A DNA stretch of 25,672 bases, from positions 1 to 25,672 of IMG/VR virus record IMGVR_UViG_3300022874_000041; one strand, written 5' to 3'. The notes under the pieces are model-generated. The model was given only the letters and a program-made list of their open reading frames with translations. It was not told the DNA's origin and ran no database searches. The position numbers and the translations under genes are program-made. The DNA is from a virus. Shown here one piece after another: positions 4,774 to 12,479 of this stretch (positions are counted from its first letter, which is position 1; every line of letters starts with the position of its first letter).

Positions 4774-7617
4774 TTAAGCTTTTACTTTTACTTTAACAGT
4801 TCCAGCTGTTGCTGCGTAAAATTGAGTTTGATCTAGACTGCCTGAAATAGCATCTTTATAATGAATGCCCATAAAACGCTTCCTACTATTAGTTTGTACA
4901 AATATAAACTTTTCATTAACTTTACCAAACCCAGCAACTAGTTCTTTTTCAATTGCATTAAAAGATTTTAGTGTTAACGTACTACCTGTGGATAAGATAG
5001 TTTTTATTTTACTTAATGTTTTTGCATCAGTAAGATCACCCAAAATTTCTCCGCTTGAGTTAGATATCATCAGTTTATTGGTTGGTGATTCTTCAATATT
5101 AAAAGCTAATGCGGTGTGAATTTCAACAGGGTCAATACTTCTAACTTCCTTTACAAATTTTCCGAATTCTTGTCTTCCTGTTAAAGCTGCTATCTCAGAT
5201 CCTAGTTTTGTTGATATGTCTAATTCTGGTAGTACATCTTTAAGGCCATCATAAAGAAGTTTAAGATTTGCTAATGTATGCTGAATAATAGATCTATGCT
5301 TTGCACCAGTCCTCCAATTATATAGCCAACCGTCTATAGACAGCTGAGCTTCTTTTAATTCCGCTTGATCTGATACAGCATGTTTATCATTATACAGCGT
5401 TAAATCAATATCTTGCGAGCCTCCACCAATACTGCAATTTTCTATAATATAAGCTAACATAATTTCACCTCTACCTATCCCAGTGACGTCAGCGCCTAAC
5501 TTTACTAATATATCTGCTGCGTTTTGGTCTCCTTTAAGATATTTTTCAACCTTCTTTATATCACTAGTATTAAAACTATTTAACTTAAGCCTACCGTCGT
5601 ATGGTGCTTTACCTTTAAACAAACTCACATTGATTAAATCGTAAAGAGCATCTTTATCTTCTTTTTTATTAGACTGTGCCAAATACATATACTTCCTTTC
5701 ACTTGCTTCAGTTATTAGCTCTTCTGATTCTGTCATTTCGGGGGTAAGAACATTCTGAAGAATTGAATACATGTCATGAATACTCTTTGGAGTCATTTTC
5801 TTGAAAGTAGACTCATCATCTAATTCAATTGCTGTCCTAACTTTAGAAGCAGACACATCGTCATCACCTCTTTTAATTTCATATCCTTTAAATTCTGGTT
5901 CAACATCTAAGTCTTTTCGATATTCTGGTTTGCTAATCATGCCTTCATATGCCTTCTTACGATCTGTTCCAAATCCCCATAACATTGGTTCGTAAGCTGG
6001 TCTTAACGTTGCATAAAGAGTATCAATAGCTGCATTAGGTACTGTGTACATAGCCTCTAAAAATGGATATTGCTTCTTCATCTTATTGAACATAACGTTC
6101 TGTTCATCTTCACTAAATGGACTCTTTTCAGGGTTTGGCTTTTTACCTCTTACAGTAAAGACTACTACTGGGAGTCCGTTTTGCTTATGTAGCTGTTCGA
6201 AGACTTTAACATGACCTAAAGTAAAAGGCTGAAATCGTCCGACGATCATATTGACTTTCTTCTTACCACGTTCTTTATATGGAACTGTTAGTGCTTCACT
6301 TACTGCCGATAGATCAACTATATCAAGAGCTTGGAAGTCTTTAAAAGTTAATACTTTTTCTTCACTAATTGATTTGACTGGGTCTTCTTCTACCGTTTCG
6401 TTTACCTTTTTGAGCTTAAGGTAATCTTCAAATGTTTTGAATTTACCATCATCCTTAGATGTGCTGATACTGTTGAATTTATCTACCATTTTGTTAAAGT
6501 CTTCTATCACTGATGGTGTAAGTATTGCACCTGTTTTCTTTGGGTCTCTTTTCTTTCTTAACGATCCTAACATAACTTTGTATAGATCTTTAAGACTTTC
6601 TGAGCTTGATACTAATTTCTTTGTCTTTTCGTTTGATATTAAATCTGTGTTTAGATCAAACTCTGGTGCCGATGCAAAATCTGCTTTATTGAATGCTATA
6701 CCTTCTAGGCTATCGCCCCGTTGAGCAACATATTCATTAAAAAGTAATGATACTAATTGAATATACCGTTCTTCACCATTACCCGTTAATGTATCACTTT
6801 TTGTGATTCCACGCTCTTCAATAAAAGCAAGCAAATCAAGCAGAATGATTTCGTTCATATCTGCTGGTGCTCGTCTCATATCAACTGGGACTTTCTCTTT
6901 CATTAAGAATTTAGTGTAAGGATCTATCATCCTAGCTGAGAATGATTTGCCACTTCCAGCTGTAATAAATTTAAAGATTAACGAATCTATAGGATTTGAT
7001 AAATTACCATGCAATGTAGTTGAAGTTGTATTAGGATTAAGAACTTGTAAGATATATTCAGCAAAAGATGCTGTACCAAATAGTTCTTCTTGATCCTCAG
7101 TAGGAATTCTTATAAATTCTTCGATCTTTGATTTTTGTTCAGGTGTTAAGTTACCAGAATAAAATGGTTGGAGTGCTGTTACAGTTAGATTAGCTGCCCA
7201 ATCTTTTATTACTCTCGGATCATCTATAACTTTAGCTGTCTTTCCAGTTTCACCTCTTATGTGAATATGTGTAAGTACTAAATTATTCTCAGGAAGTTTC
7301 GTATAGCTTATAATACCAGGTTCGTTATGAACAAAATACTGAAAGCAAAATCTCCAGTTATTTGGAAGTTCTATTTTACTTGAAGCCAGTATATTCTTAA
7401 TATGTTGTATTGCTGGTTCATAATAAACCATAATCGTCCTATCTACTAAGTTAATAGGTTTTTGAGAGGTTCCTTTAAAAAACTGAAGTCTGTCTTTGGT
7501 TTGTTCAGTTGCAAAGGATGATCCAGATAACTTCTCAGTAACTATAACGTAGTCACTTAGTAAGTCGTCAATAAATCCTTGACCTGCATCTTTATATATG
7601 TTATGAAGTTCTTTCAT
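4774..7617 (-). CDS. Multidomain RNA-ligase-like / NMN-adenylyltransferase-like fusion with a third C-terminal domain
   Basis: A 947-residue protein in three parts. Part 1 (about 1-250) looks like the nucleotidyl-transferase domain of an ATP-dependent RNA ligase: EKLSGSSF with candidate AMP-accepting Lys29, a strand region NWRFCFQYF (88-95) and a Lys/Arg region near 216-240. Part 2 (about 455-625) is a cytidylyltransferase-like fold close to NadM/NadR NMN adenylyltransferases: GRFQPFTLGH (460-469, the (H/T)xGH motif) and SASKVRTAI (589-597, the ISSTxxR-type motif). Part 3 (about 640-947) is unrecognised; GGGSQDIDL (731-739) and AELKE (752-756) could form a D...ExK nuclease-type site. Part 2 is preceded by LTFKDF...VSE|A and followed by LITE|A (634-638), which look like prohead-protease sites. 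Substrates are unknown; NAD synthesis, RNA end-joining or RNA capping chemistry are all possible. Confidence 0.72.
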   Translation of the reverse strand: MKELHNIYKDAGQGFIDDLLSDYVIVTEKLSGSSFATEQTKDRLQFFKGTSQKPINLVDRTIMVYYEPAIQHIKNILASSKIELPNNWRFCFQYFVHNEPGIISYTKLPENNLVLTHIHIRGETGKTAKVIDDPRVIKDWAANLTVTALQPFYSGNLTPEQKSKIEEFIRIPTEDQEELFGTASFAEYILQVLNPNTTSTTLHGNLSNPIDSLIFKFITAGSGKSFSARMIDPYTKFLMKEKVPVDMRRAPADMNEIILLDLLAFIEERGITKSDTLTGNGEERYIQLVSLLFNEYVAQRGDSLEGIAFNKADFASAPEFDLNTDLISNEKTKKLVSSSESLKDLYKVMLGSLRKKRDPKKTGAILTPSVIEDFNKMVDKFNSISTSKDDGKFKTFEDYLKLKKVNETVEEDPVKSISEEKVLTFKDFQALDIVDLSAVSEALTVPYKERGKKKVNMIVGRFQPFTLGHVKVFEQLHKQNGLPVVVFTVRGKKPNPEKSPFSEDEQNVMFNKMKKQYPFLEAMYTVPNAAIDTLYATLRPAYEPMLWGFGTDRKKAYEGMISKPEYRKDLDVEPEFKGYEIKRGDDDVSASKVRTAIELDDESTFKKMTPKSIHDMYSILQNVLTPEMTESEELITEASERKYMYLAQSNKKEDKDALYDLINVSLFKGKAPYDGRLKLNSFNTSDIKKVEKYLKGDQNAADILVKLGADVTGIGRGEIMLAYIIENCSIGGGSQDIDLTLYNDKHAVSDQAELKEAQLSIDGWLYNWRTGAKHRSIIQHTLANLKLLYDGLKDVLPELDISTKLGSEIAALTGRQEFGKFVKEVRSIDPVEIHTALAFNIEESPTNKLMISNSSGEILGDLTDAKTLSKIKTILSTGSTLTLKSFNAIEKELVAGFGKVNEKFIFVQTNSRKRFMGIHYKDAISGSLDQTQFYAATAGTVKVKVKA

Positions 7618-7620
7618 AGT

Positions 7621-8187
7621 TTATGTTCCACTAAAGTCTTTAAATTCTGTATCAGTTTTGAATAATTTCCCAAAGGCTTTAAATGCAAGTTTCTGCTCTG
7701 TCGATGAAAGTTTAGAATACAGATCACTTAGAGTTTTTTGATGTGCTTGACCGTTCTTATATGCTCTTTGATCATCTGCATAGTGCCAAGTGTTATCATA
7801 TCCTTTTATTGATAGTAGATATTGATCAAGATCAGTTTCCCTAGCACTTAGAATTTTTCTTACTGTAGCTGCATCTTTCATCCTTTTCTTATTGAAGTAA
7901 ACTTCCCAATCGCCTCTGAATCTTCCAGTTTTGTACAAATGAATAATGTCACCTGAATGTAAAGTAACTTCAAATTTTATACCTTTCTTATCGCTTGATT
8001 GATCGACGATATTTACAATGCTTTCTTTTGCATCATCCCAATCTTTTGGGATCATATGTTGAACTGTAATTTCAGCATCTCTCTTTACTTCTTCTGGAGT
8101 AGCCCAAGTATCACCAGCTTGACCGTAGTCTAAGTAGGTTTGATACTTAGCTTCGAAGATTTTAAAACTGTCTATGTACTTTCCCAT
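7621..8187 (-). CDS. Unknown protein with capsid-targeting-like N-terminus
   Basis: A 188-residue protein without a family I can name. It begins MGKYIDSFKIFEAKYQTY; IFE|A at residues 10-13 fits the T4 prohead protease rule (I/L)-x-E|(A/G/S), so the first 12 residues may be a removed capsid-targeting peptide. The rest is a mixed alpha/beta sequence with a strand-rich patch (GIKFEVTLHSGDIIHLYKTGRFRGDWEVYF, about 75-104) and a helical C-terminal half (TLSDLYSKLSSTEQKLAFKAFGKLF). It precedes the ligase fusion by 3 nt and is likely cotranscribed with it. No catalytic motif is evident. Confidence 0.6.
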   Translation of the reverse strand: MGKYIDSFKIFEAKYQTYLDYGQAGDTWATPEEVKRDAEITVQHMIPKDWDDAKESIVNIVDQSSDKKGIKFEVTLHSGDIIHLYKTGRFRGDWEVYFNKKRMKDAATVRKILSARETDLDQYLLSIKGYDNTWHYADDQRAYKNGQAHQKTLSDLYSKLSSTEQKLAFKAFGKLFKTDTEFKDFSGT

Positions 8188-8207
8188 CTGTTTGCATTTG
8201 TTTATTT

Positions 8208-8226
8208 ATTGACAAGTATTGTCAAT
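8208..8226. repeat. 8-bp perfect inverted repeat at a gene end
   Basis: ATTGACAA (8208-8215), 3-nt loop, TTGTCAAT (8219-8226). The repeat overlaps the stop codon of the gene ending at 8222. On the minus strand it is followed by A-rich rather than U-rich sequence, so it is not a standard terminator. It could be an RNA hairpin protecting or separating the two messages, or a protein-binding dyad. Confidence 0.4.
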
Positions 8227-8404
8227 CATGTCCGTGCCACCAATCATCATCTGATAAAACATCAAGATTATGCTGAGCATGCTCTTTGTCTTCAAATATT
8301 TCATCTAACACAAAATCGATACTTTCTAAGAACTCATCCTTCGTTTTGGCTATTTTAAGTTTGTCGTAAACTGAGTGGTATTTGTTTTGTTGTGATTGTG
8401 TCAT
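8222..8404 (-). CDS. Small acidic hypothetical protein
   Basis: A 60-residue protein, MTQSQQNKYHSVYDKL at the start and SDDDWWHGHD at the end, strongly acidic in its second half and predicted helical. No family recognised. Its ATG lies 1 nt after the stop of the preceding gene and is preceded by GTAGGATGAT, one of the few plausible Shine-Dalgarno sequences in the window. Both overlap spacing and this AGGA support real translation. It lacks the capsid-targeting signature of its neighbours. Confidence 0.5.
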   Translation of the reverse strand: MTQSQQNKYHSVYDKLKIAKTKDEFLESIDFVLDEIFEDKEHAQHNLDVLSDDDWWHGHD

Positions 8405-8405
8405 A

Positions 8406-9290
8406 TCATCCTACATCTGATGGTAATGGTAAACCAGAATGTGTCATTCTCATTTTAAATTCGTCAAGAATAGCATCTACTTTTTCTGGAAATTTAAACG
8501 ATCCTGATTCTAATAATGCTTTCAATCCTTCGTATGTATTAACATCCTTTGGTTTTGCACCGTTGAATATCATGTCTACTACTTCTTGTGGTTCTCTTGT
8601 GATCTCTTTATCAAAGTCTCTTAATAGTTTCGCGGTTTTAATCAATCCTTTCTTACCTTGAAATGTTTTTCTAATTTGAACTATTCCTTGGTTCAATCTA
8701 ATTATTCTGGCTTCGTATTCTTTAGTTGCTCCTTCTGGAGTTTTACTTAATGTCTTGCCAAAGGATTGTCCTATTATTGACATTAATAAAATATTACGAT
8801 ATGCTCCTTTATATTTCGATTCTCCGGTTCTGAAGTCAGGTGATTCGTAAATAAACTTAGACCATTCCATATCAGTTGAAAGCATTAAGTCAACTTGACC
8901 AACACCATTCTTAATGTCACCGTCAATTGGAGCCGCTATACTTACTTGGCCAAAACCTGCGGCCATTTTAGTTTCGTAGCCTAATTTCTTGAGTGTACTG
9001 TTTAGTTCAATTAAAACGTTCTGAAGTGAAACATCTAAATACCCAGCAACTCGGTCTGCTGAAATTGCAATATCAATGTCACCGCTTGTGTCTCCTGGCA
9101 ATTTCTTCCCGGCACTTCCAATAACTGCAGCATCGTCACCCATCCCAGATAGTCCAATCTTAGGAAAAACGTTTTTCTCTAACCACTTTAAAGTTCCAGT
9201 AACTTGATCTTGTTGAAATGGCTGAGCATCTTCTACAGAATTACCGCTTTCAGTTAATATGAATTCTTCAAATAATTTAATGTATGCCAT
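8406..9290 (-). CDS. Polymerase-beta-superfamily nucleotidyltransferase with capsid-targeting-like N-terminus
   Basis: A 294-residue protein. After the signature N-terminus MAYIKLFEEFILTE|SGN (L12-T13-E14|S15 fits the prohead protease rule) comes a minimal nucleotidyltransferase core: the GS motif in VIGSAGKK (G58, S59), the paired acids GDIDIAI (D71, D73) and a third acid in GQVDLML (D134). This is the arrangement of the pol-beta/MNT fold, which transfers a nucleotide to an RNA end, small molecule or protein. The C-terminal half is helical (RIIRLNQGIVQIRKTF and following), as in many family members. The substrate cannot be deduced. It lies in the block of packaged-looking proteins, next to two ligase-like genes. 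Confidence 0.7.
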   Translation of the reverse strand: MAYIKLFEEFILTESGNSVEDAQPFQQDQVTGTLKWLEKNVFPKIGLSGMGDDAAVIGSAGKKLPGDTSGDIDIAISADRVAGYLDVSLQNVLIELNSTLKKLGYETKMAAGFGQVSIAAPIDGDIKNGVGQVDLMLSTDMEWSKFIYESPDFRTGESKYKGAYRNILLMSIIGQSFGKTLSKTPEGATKEYEARIIRLNQGIVQIRKTFQGKKGLIKTAKLLRDFDKEITREPQEVVDMIFNGAKPKDVNTYEGLKALLESGSFKFPEKVDAILDEFKMRMTHSGLPLPSDVG

Positions 9291-9295
9291 GTCGT

Positions 9296-10117
9296 TTATT
9301 TTTTAAAAGCTAAAGACTTTTTTATTATCTTCATCAGACGATAAAATGTTGGTGGTGAAATACCAAGTTCTTTTATCATATCTTTGCTTTTCATGTTGTG
9401 CAATAACAATTGTTTAATTTTATCTATTCTGAGTTCATCTCGTTTAGCCCAAGCCTTTCGTCTACCAGCTAAAGCTTTACGCTGCAATTCTTTTTGGTCA
9501 AGCTTGGCCATTGCTTTTTTTGTACCTATAGAAATATTTTCCTTCCATTCTTCAGTAAATACTCTACCGGTTAGAGTATCAGAAAGTTTCTTTTTAGTTT
9601 CCTCTGAATGTGTATATCCCATTTTAGTTCTAACAGCGTTTCCTATTTTGCCAATTTCTATTCTTCTTAGAGGATCTTTACACCATCCACCATATTTTTT
9701 GTTTCTTGCAACTGTATGCTTTCTTATAGAGTTTTTTATAGTTTCAGCTTTCTCTTTACCATACATCTCCTCGTATGTTTTACCTTTACATCTTTTAGTT
9801 GCTGCAATAGAAGCATTTTCGTTATAACCTCCTGTACCACCGGGCATCATATTATAACCATTCTTACTATAGTTACATTCTAATTTTTCAATCCAATAAC
9901 ATTCTGCTTCATCTAATTCTGACTTGGTCTTGCATTCTTGCAAGGTTGTCCAAACAAATCCTTCGGTACCATAAGATCTCAATGCATTATGAAATATCCA
10001 CTTGGAGCCTGCTTTAACTGAGGCTATGTGACTTGACACTCTAACATCTAAGCTATTTTTAGTTTGACCTACATAAGATTTTCCAGACTTTTTATTTAGT
10101 GCTCTATAAACTATCAT
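9296..10117 (-). CDS. GIY-YIG homing endonuclease (Seg-like, free-standing)
   Basis: A site-specific DNA endonuclease that spreads its own gene. From the ATG at 10117 the protein begins MIVYRALNKKSGKSYVGQT, the GIY-YIG core (here VYR...SYVG), followed by LDVRVSSH with the catalytic Arg and DEAECYWIEKL with the catalytic Glu. Then come NUMOD-like DNA-binding repeats (THSEETKKKLSDTLTGR, TEEWKENISIGTKKAM) and a C-terminal helix-turn-helix (KDMIKELGISPPTFYRLMK). I prefer 10117, or 10123, over the longer in-frame start at 10237, because the longer form overlaps the previous gene by 86 nt with a tail unlike the family, and ACAGG sits just ahead of 10123/10117. The gene separates two packaged-type enzyme genes. 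Confidence 0.85.
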   Translation of the reverse strand: MIVYRALNKKSGKSYVGQTKNSLDVRVSSHIASVKAGSKWIFHNALRSYGTEGFVWTTLQECKTKSELDEAECYWIEKLECNYSKNGYNMMPGGTGGYNENASIAATKRCKGKTYEEMYGKEKAETIKNSIRKHTVARNKKYGGWCKDPLRRIEIGKIGNAVRTKMGYTHSEETKKKLSDTLTGRVFTEEWKENISIGTKKAMAKLDQKELQRKALAGRRKAWAKRDELRIDKIKQLLLHNMKSKDMIKELGISPPTFYRLMKIIKKSLAFKK

Positions 10118-10137
10118 TGCCATACCTGTGTTTTTAT

Positions 10138-10145
10138 TATATATC
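10138..10145 (-). promoter_or_regulatory. GATATATA element upstream of the GIY-YIG gene
   Basis: GATATATA on the minus strand, 15 nt before ATG 10123 and just after the stop of the upstream gene. The same octamer lies shortly upstream of three other genes in the window (12459-12466, 14263-14270, 20868-20875). It may be a promoter -10 or late-promoter core of this phage; AT-richness makes chance matches likely. Confidence 0.3.
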
Positions 10146-10151
10146 AGGGTT

Positions 10152-11435
10152 TTATTTTTTATAAGCGATAATAGATCTGATTGTGTGGAGCGGAGCAAAG
10201 ATCCCAGTATATTTGTACGGCTTACCTTTATACACAAATGTAATACCTTCTGTTGGAACTATACTTTCAATTCCGCCAGCAGCTGTAAGTCTTAATAATT
10301 CCGCTTCGAGTTTTTTAACATCTTCAGCGTCACCACCTGTCTTAATACTATTAATAACACCTTCGACTTCTTTTTTCATTGCCTGCGTAGCGGCTGTAGG
10401 ATTAGCTGATAGGAACACTGATACGTTTTTCATCATTTCAGTTCCTACCTCTAAAAATATTCCTTCAAGAGGTGCATAAATTTTACGCTTTAACCTTTTA
10501 TAGTCTTTCTTCTCTAAATCAATGAACCATTGAGCGTCATCTCCAAGTTCATGTTTAAGAGTTGGTACAGTATACGACTTATCAACTCCTCCGATTCGTC
10601 TAGCAAGACCTTCTACAGCATCACTTGGTATACTAACTTTAGCTTTTTTGGCTTCGTCCTGAAGTACTTTAACGGCACTGCCCATAACGTAGTCTCTAAT
10701 AGTACTATTTAGATTAGTACCACTTTCTGCCATGATTCTCTTCAGTTCATTATTATAATAAGATGCTCTTTTCTTAGTATTTGGAAATGGCATGATAGAA
10801 ATATCAACTGGACCTCTTACGTAATAGGTTGCTTGAGCTGCTACGTTAGCATCATTGATAAGATTGCCGATTTTTCGTGCAGCAGTTTTATCTTCTCCTA
10901 TAACATTAGCAGCTTCATCATATTCAACTAAACCATGAAATACTAAAATATTCTGACCGTATGGGATAGTGTTTTGAGTTACGGGGGTTATTACTTCAAC
11001 ACTTGCAAATTTTCTACCACTATCGAATAAGTCTAACTTATCTTTCTCTGATAGTGCACCGATAGAAGCTGCTAAATCTGTCATTGCAGTATTATATGCA
11101 ATTTCAATATCCCCTCGACCTTTAAATAAATCAGCCATGCCCTGAGCGGTAAGTGCATTTTCGCCAGCATTTCTTAAGTGGCTCTTATTCCTCGCAGCAA
11201 TTAACCGCCCATCTTTCCAAGAGATCATAATGTTTTGACCATCAACCTTCTCCTGTACAAAATTATCTGGACCGAAGGCACCTTCAATAGTTGCATCGAT
11301 CATATCTTGTACGTCTCTCATAGTTAGGTCGAGATCCTCAAACGGATGTGCTAAGTGCCCATATGCTCCACCTTCTAACAATAATGGCTGACTATCATTA
11401 GTCAGCCATTGTTCAAATAACAGTATATGTCTCAT
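10152..11435 (-). CDS. ATP-dependent ligase-like nucleotidyltransferase (KVDG family) with capsid-targeting-like N-terminus
   Basis: A 427-residue protein of the covalent nucleotidyltransferase (DNA/RNA ligase, capping enzyme) fold. Motif I is QEKVDGQN, with candidate Lys63 accepting AMP. RLIAARNKSHLRNAGE follows (motif Ia-like). FASVEVITP resembles motif III, NILVFHGLVEYD motif IIIa/IV, and the C-terminal KGKPYKYTGIFAPL motif V-like. The start MRHILLFEQWLTNDSQPLLLE|GG has the recurrent signature and a perfect L-x-E|G site (L19-E21|G22), so about 21 residues may be removed on head maturation. It would join nucleic-acid strands, or modify an end or protein, in the injected cell. Whether it seals RNA or DNA cannot be told from sequence. 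It follows the acidic repeat protein gene by 9 nt. Confidence 0.72.
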   Translation of the reverse strand: MRHILLFEQWLTNDSQPLLLEGGAYGHLAHPFEDLDLTMRDVQDMIDATIEGAFGPDNFVQEKVDGQNIMISWKDGRLIAARNKSHLRNAGENALTAQGMADLFKGRGDIEIAYNTAMTDLAASIGALSEKDKLDLFDSGRKFASVEVITPVTQNTIPYGQNILVFHGLVEYDEAANVIGEDKTAARKIGNLINDANVAAQATYYVRGPVDISIMPFPNTKKRASYYNNELKRIMAESGTNLNSTIRDYVMGSAVKVLQDEAKKAKVSIPSDAVEGLARRIGGVDKSYTVPTLKHELGDDAQWFIDLEKKDYKRLKRKIYAPLEGIFLEVGTEMMKNVSVFLSANPTAATQAMKKEVEGVINSIKTGGDAEDVKKLEAELLRLTAAGGIESIVPTEGITFVYKGKPYKYTGIFAPLHTIRSIIAYKK

Positions 11436-11444
11436 TTGGTATTT

Positions 11445-12440
11445 TTATTGTTTTCCGCTTGACAATGCACCGATCATTGCACCGTAATCGTCTTTGTATT
11501 TTTTCTTAAGATCAGCGATAACTTTATTTGCAACTTTCTCATCGAAATCATCTGGATGAGCTTTCATCAAGACAGCATTTGCATATTCTTCAAAATCAGC
11601 GTCAGTTTTAATATCAGCTTCTTTTAGCATTGCTTCAGATACAACGACAGTTCCTTGAATATCTGAATCATCTGTTGAATCTTCAGGCTTAATTACAATC
11701 TCTTGGTGTTTAGTAACTAATTCTCCATCGTCATCGAGTTCTTTAGTTATACTTAATGGATTAGCACGTGCTTCGATATCTTCTGCTGCATCCTCTTTAA
11801 GTTTAGCGGCTTTTTCTTCATCCTCAATAGATGCAAATTCGCTATTGTCTTTTCCGTCTGCAACTGGTAGTGCATCGTCTTCTTCTTCTTCATCATCACG
11901 ATAGCTAATGTTCTTATTAACTGTTTCTTCGCTTTCTTTAATGAATTCTTCAAATGACATAATCCGTGATCTTGGAATTACCGTTGCATCGCTCGTATCT
12001 TCTGGACTATCTGGAACTTTCCCAGCTACTTCTTGATCAGTAGTGACTAATTCTTCGCCTTCTTCATCGGCAACTTTTTCAGGTTCCCCTTTAACTTTAA
12101 CTTCGTCTTCAATGTCTTCAGCTGCATCTTCGGCAACTTCTACATCATTATCTCCACCTACTACTCCGTCCTCTTCTTTTTCGCCAGCTTTATTAGCAAG
12201 TGATTTCTCTTCTCCTTTTTTCTTCAGATTAGCTTCGATGTCTTCAACAGCGTCTTCACTTACATCAGCATGTTTAGGTAGTTCTTTGAATAAAGCTTCA
12301 AGTTTAATCAATATAGCTTTTTCTTTCTTAATTTCTTCTAAACTACCAAACCCTAATTTCTTAACAATTTCGAGAATGTCTGCTCCCCTACTTTTAGATT
12401 CGTTTATAGTTTCAGAGAACTTCTTAATTCTTCTTTCCAT
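11445..12440 (-). CDS. Acidic repeat-containing internal-head or scaffold-like protein with two capsid-targeting-like motifs
   Basis: A 331-residue, very acidic protein. It begins MERRIKKFSETINE|SKS (I12-N13-E14|S15 fits the prohead protease rule). A second such motif sits in the middle, MSFEEFIKE|SEE (about 160-168). Two kinds of internal repeat are visible: SEDAVEDIE, AEDAAEDIE and KEDAAEDIE (three copies), and ELVTTDQEV...PEDTSD / ELVTKHQEI...PEDSTD (two copies), so the middle arose by duplication. Further L/V-x-E sites (VSE|A, LKE|A) lie near residue 270. The last 60 residues look like a compact helical domain. By charge and processing sites it resembles T4 scaffold-type or internal proteins that are cut to acidic peptides, but there is no clear homology that I can name. 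Confidence 0.6.
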   Translation of the reverse strand: MERRIKKFSETINESKSRGADILEIVKKLGFGSLEEIKKEKAILIKLEALFKELPKHADVSEDAVEDIEANLKKKGEEKSLANKAGEKEEDGVVGGDNDVEVAEDAAEDIEDEVKVKGEPEKVADEEGEELVTTDQEVAGKVPDSPEDTSDATVIPRSRIMSFEEFIKESEETVNKNISYRDDEEEEDDALPVADGKDNSEFASIEDEEKAAKLKEDAAEDIEARANPLSITKELDDDGELVTKHQEIVIKPEDSTDDSDIQGTVVVSEAMLKEADIKTDADFEEYANAVLMKAHPDDFDEKVANKVIADLKKKYKDDYGAMIGALSSGKQ

Positions 12441-12458
12441 GTTTTTCTTTATTTGATT

Positions 12459-12466
12459 TATATATC
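12459..12466 (-). promoter_or_regulatory. GATATATA(AATC) element upstream of the acidic repeat protein gene
   Basis: The minus strand reads AGATATATAAATC, 19 nt before ATG 12440, combining the recurrent GATATATA with TATAAATC, one base from the T4 late core TATAAATA. It lies in the short gap after the stop of the uvsW C-terminal gene. Candidate promoter for the packaged-protein block. Confidence 0.35.
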
Positions 12467-12479
12467 TATAGTTTTACTC

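Noticed and set aside
8208-8226. Inverted repeat as an intrinsic terminator
   Set aside because: The strand that matters continues AATAAATAAAC after the stem instead of a U run; kept only as an inverted repeat.
9384-9827. Plus-strand frame of 147 residues
   Set aside because: Lies wholly opposite the GIY-YIG gene, hydrophobic by reverse reading of Lys/Glu-rich codons; no family features. All other plus-strand frames are likewise shadows of minus-strand genes.
10118-10237. Longer start for the GIY-YIG protein at 10237
   Set aside because: It overlaps the ligase-like gene by 86 nt and adds a tail unlike GIY-YIG proteins; the starts at 10123 and 10117 have an ACAGG ahead and begin right at the catalytic domain.
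12043-12456. Plus-strand frame of 137 residues
   Set aside because: It is the complement of the acidic repeat protein; its Ser/Thr/Ala-rich composition is what Glu/Asp-rich codons give when read backwards, and it shows no motif or ribosome site.
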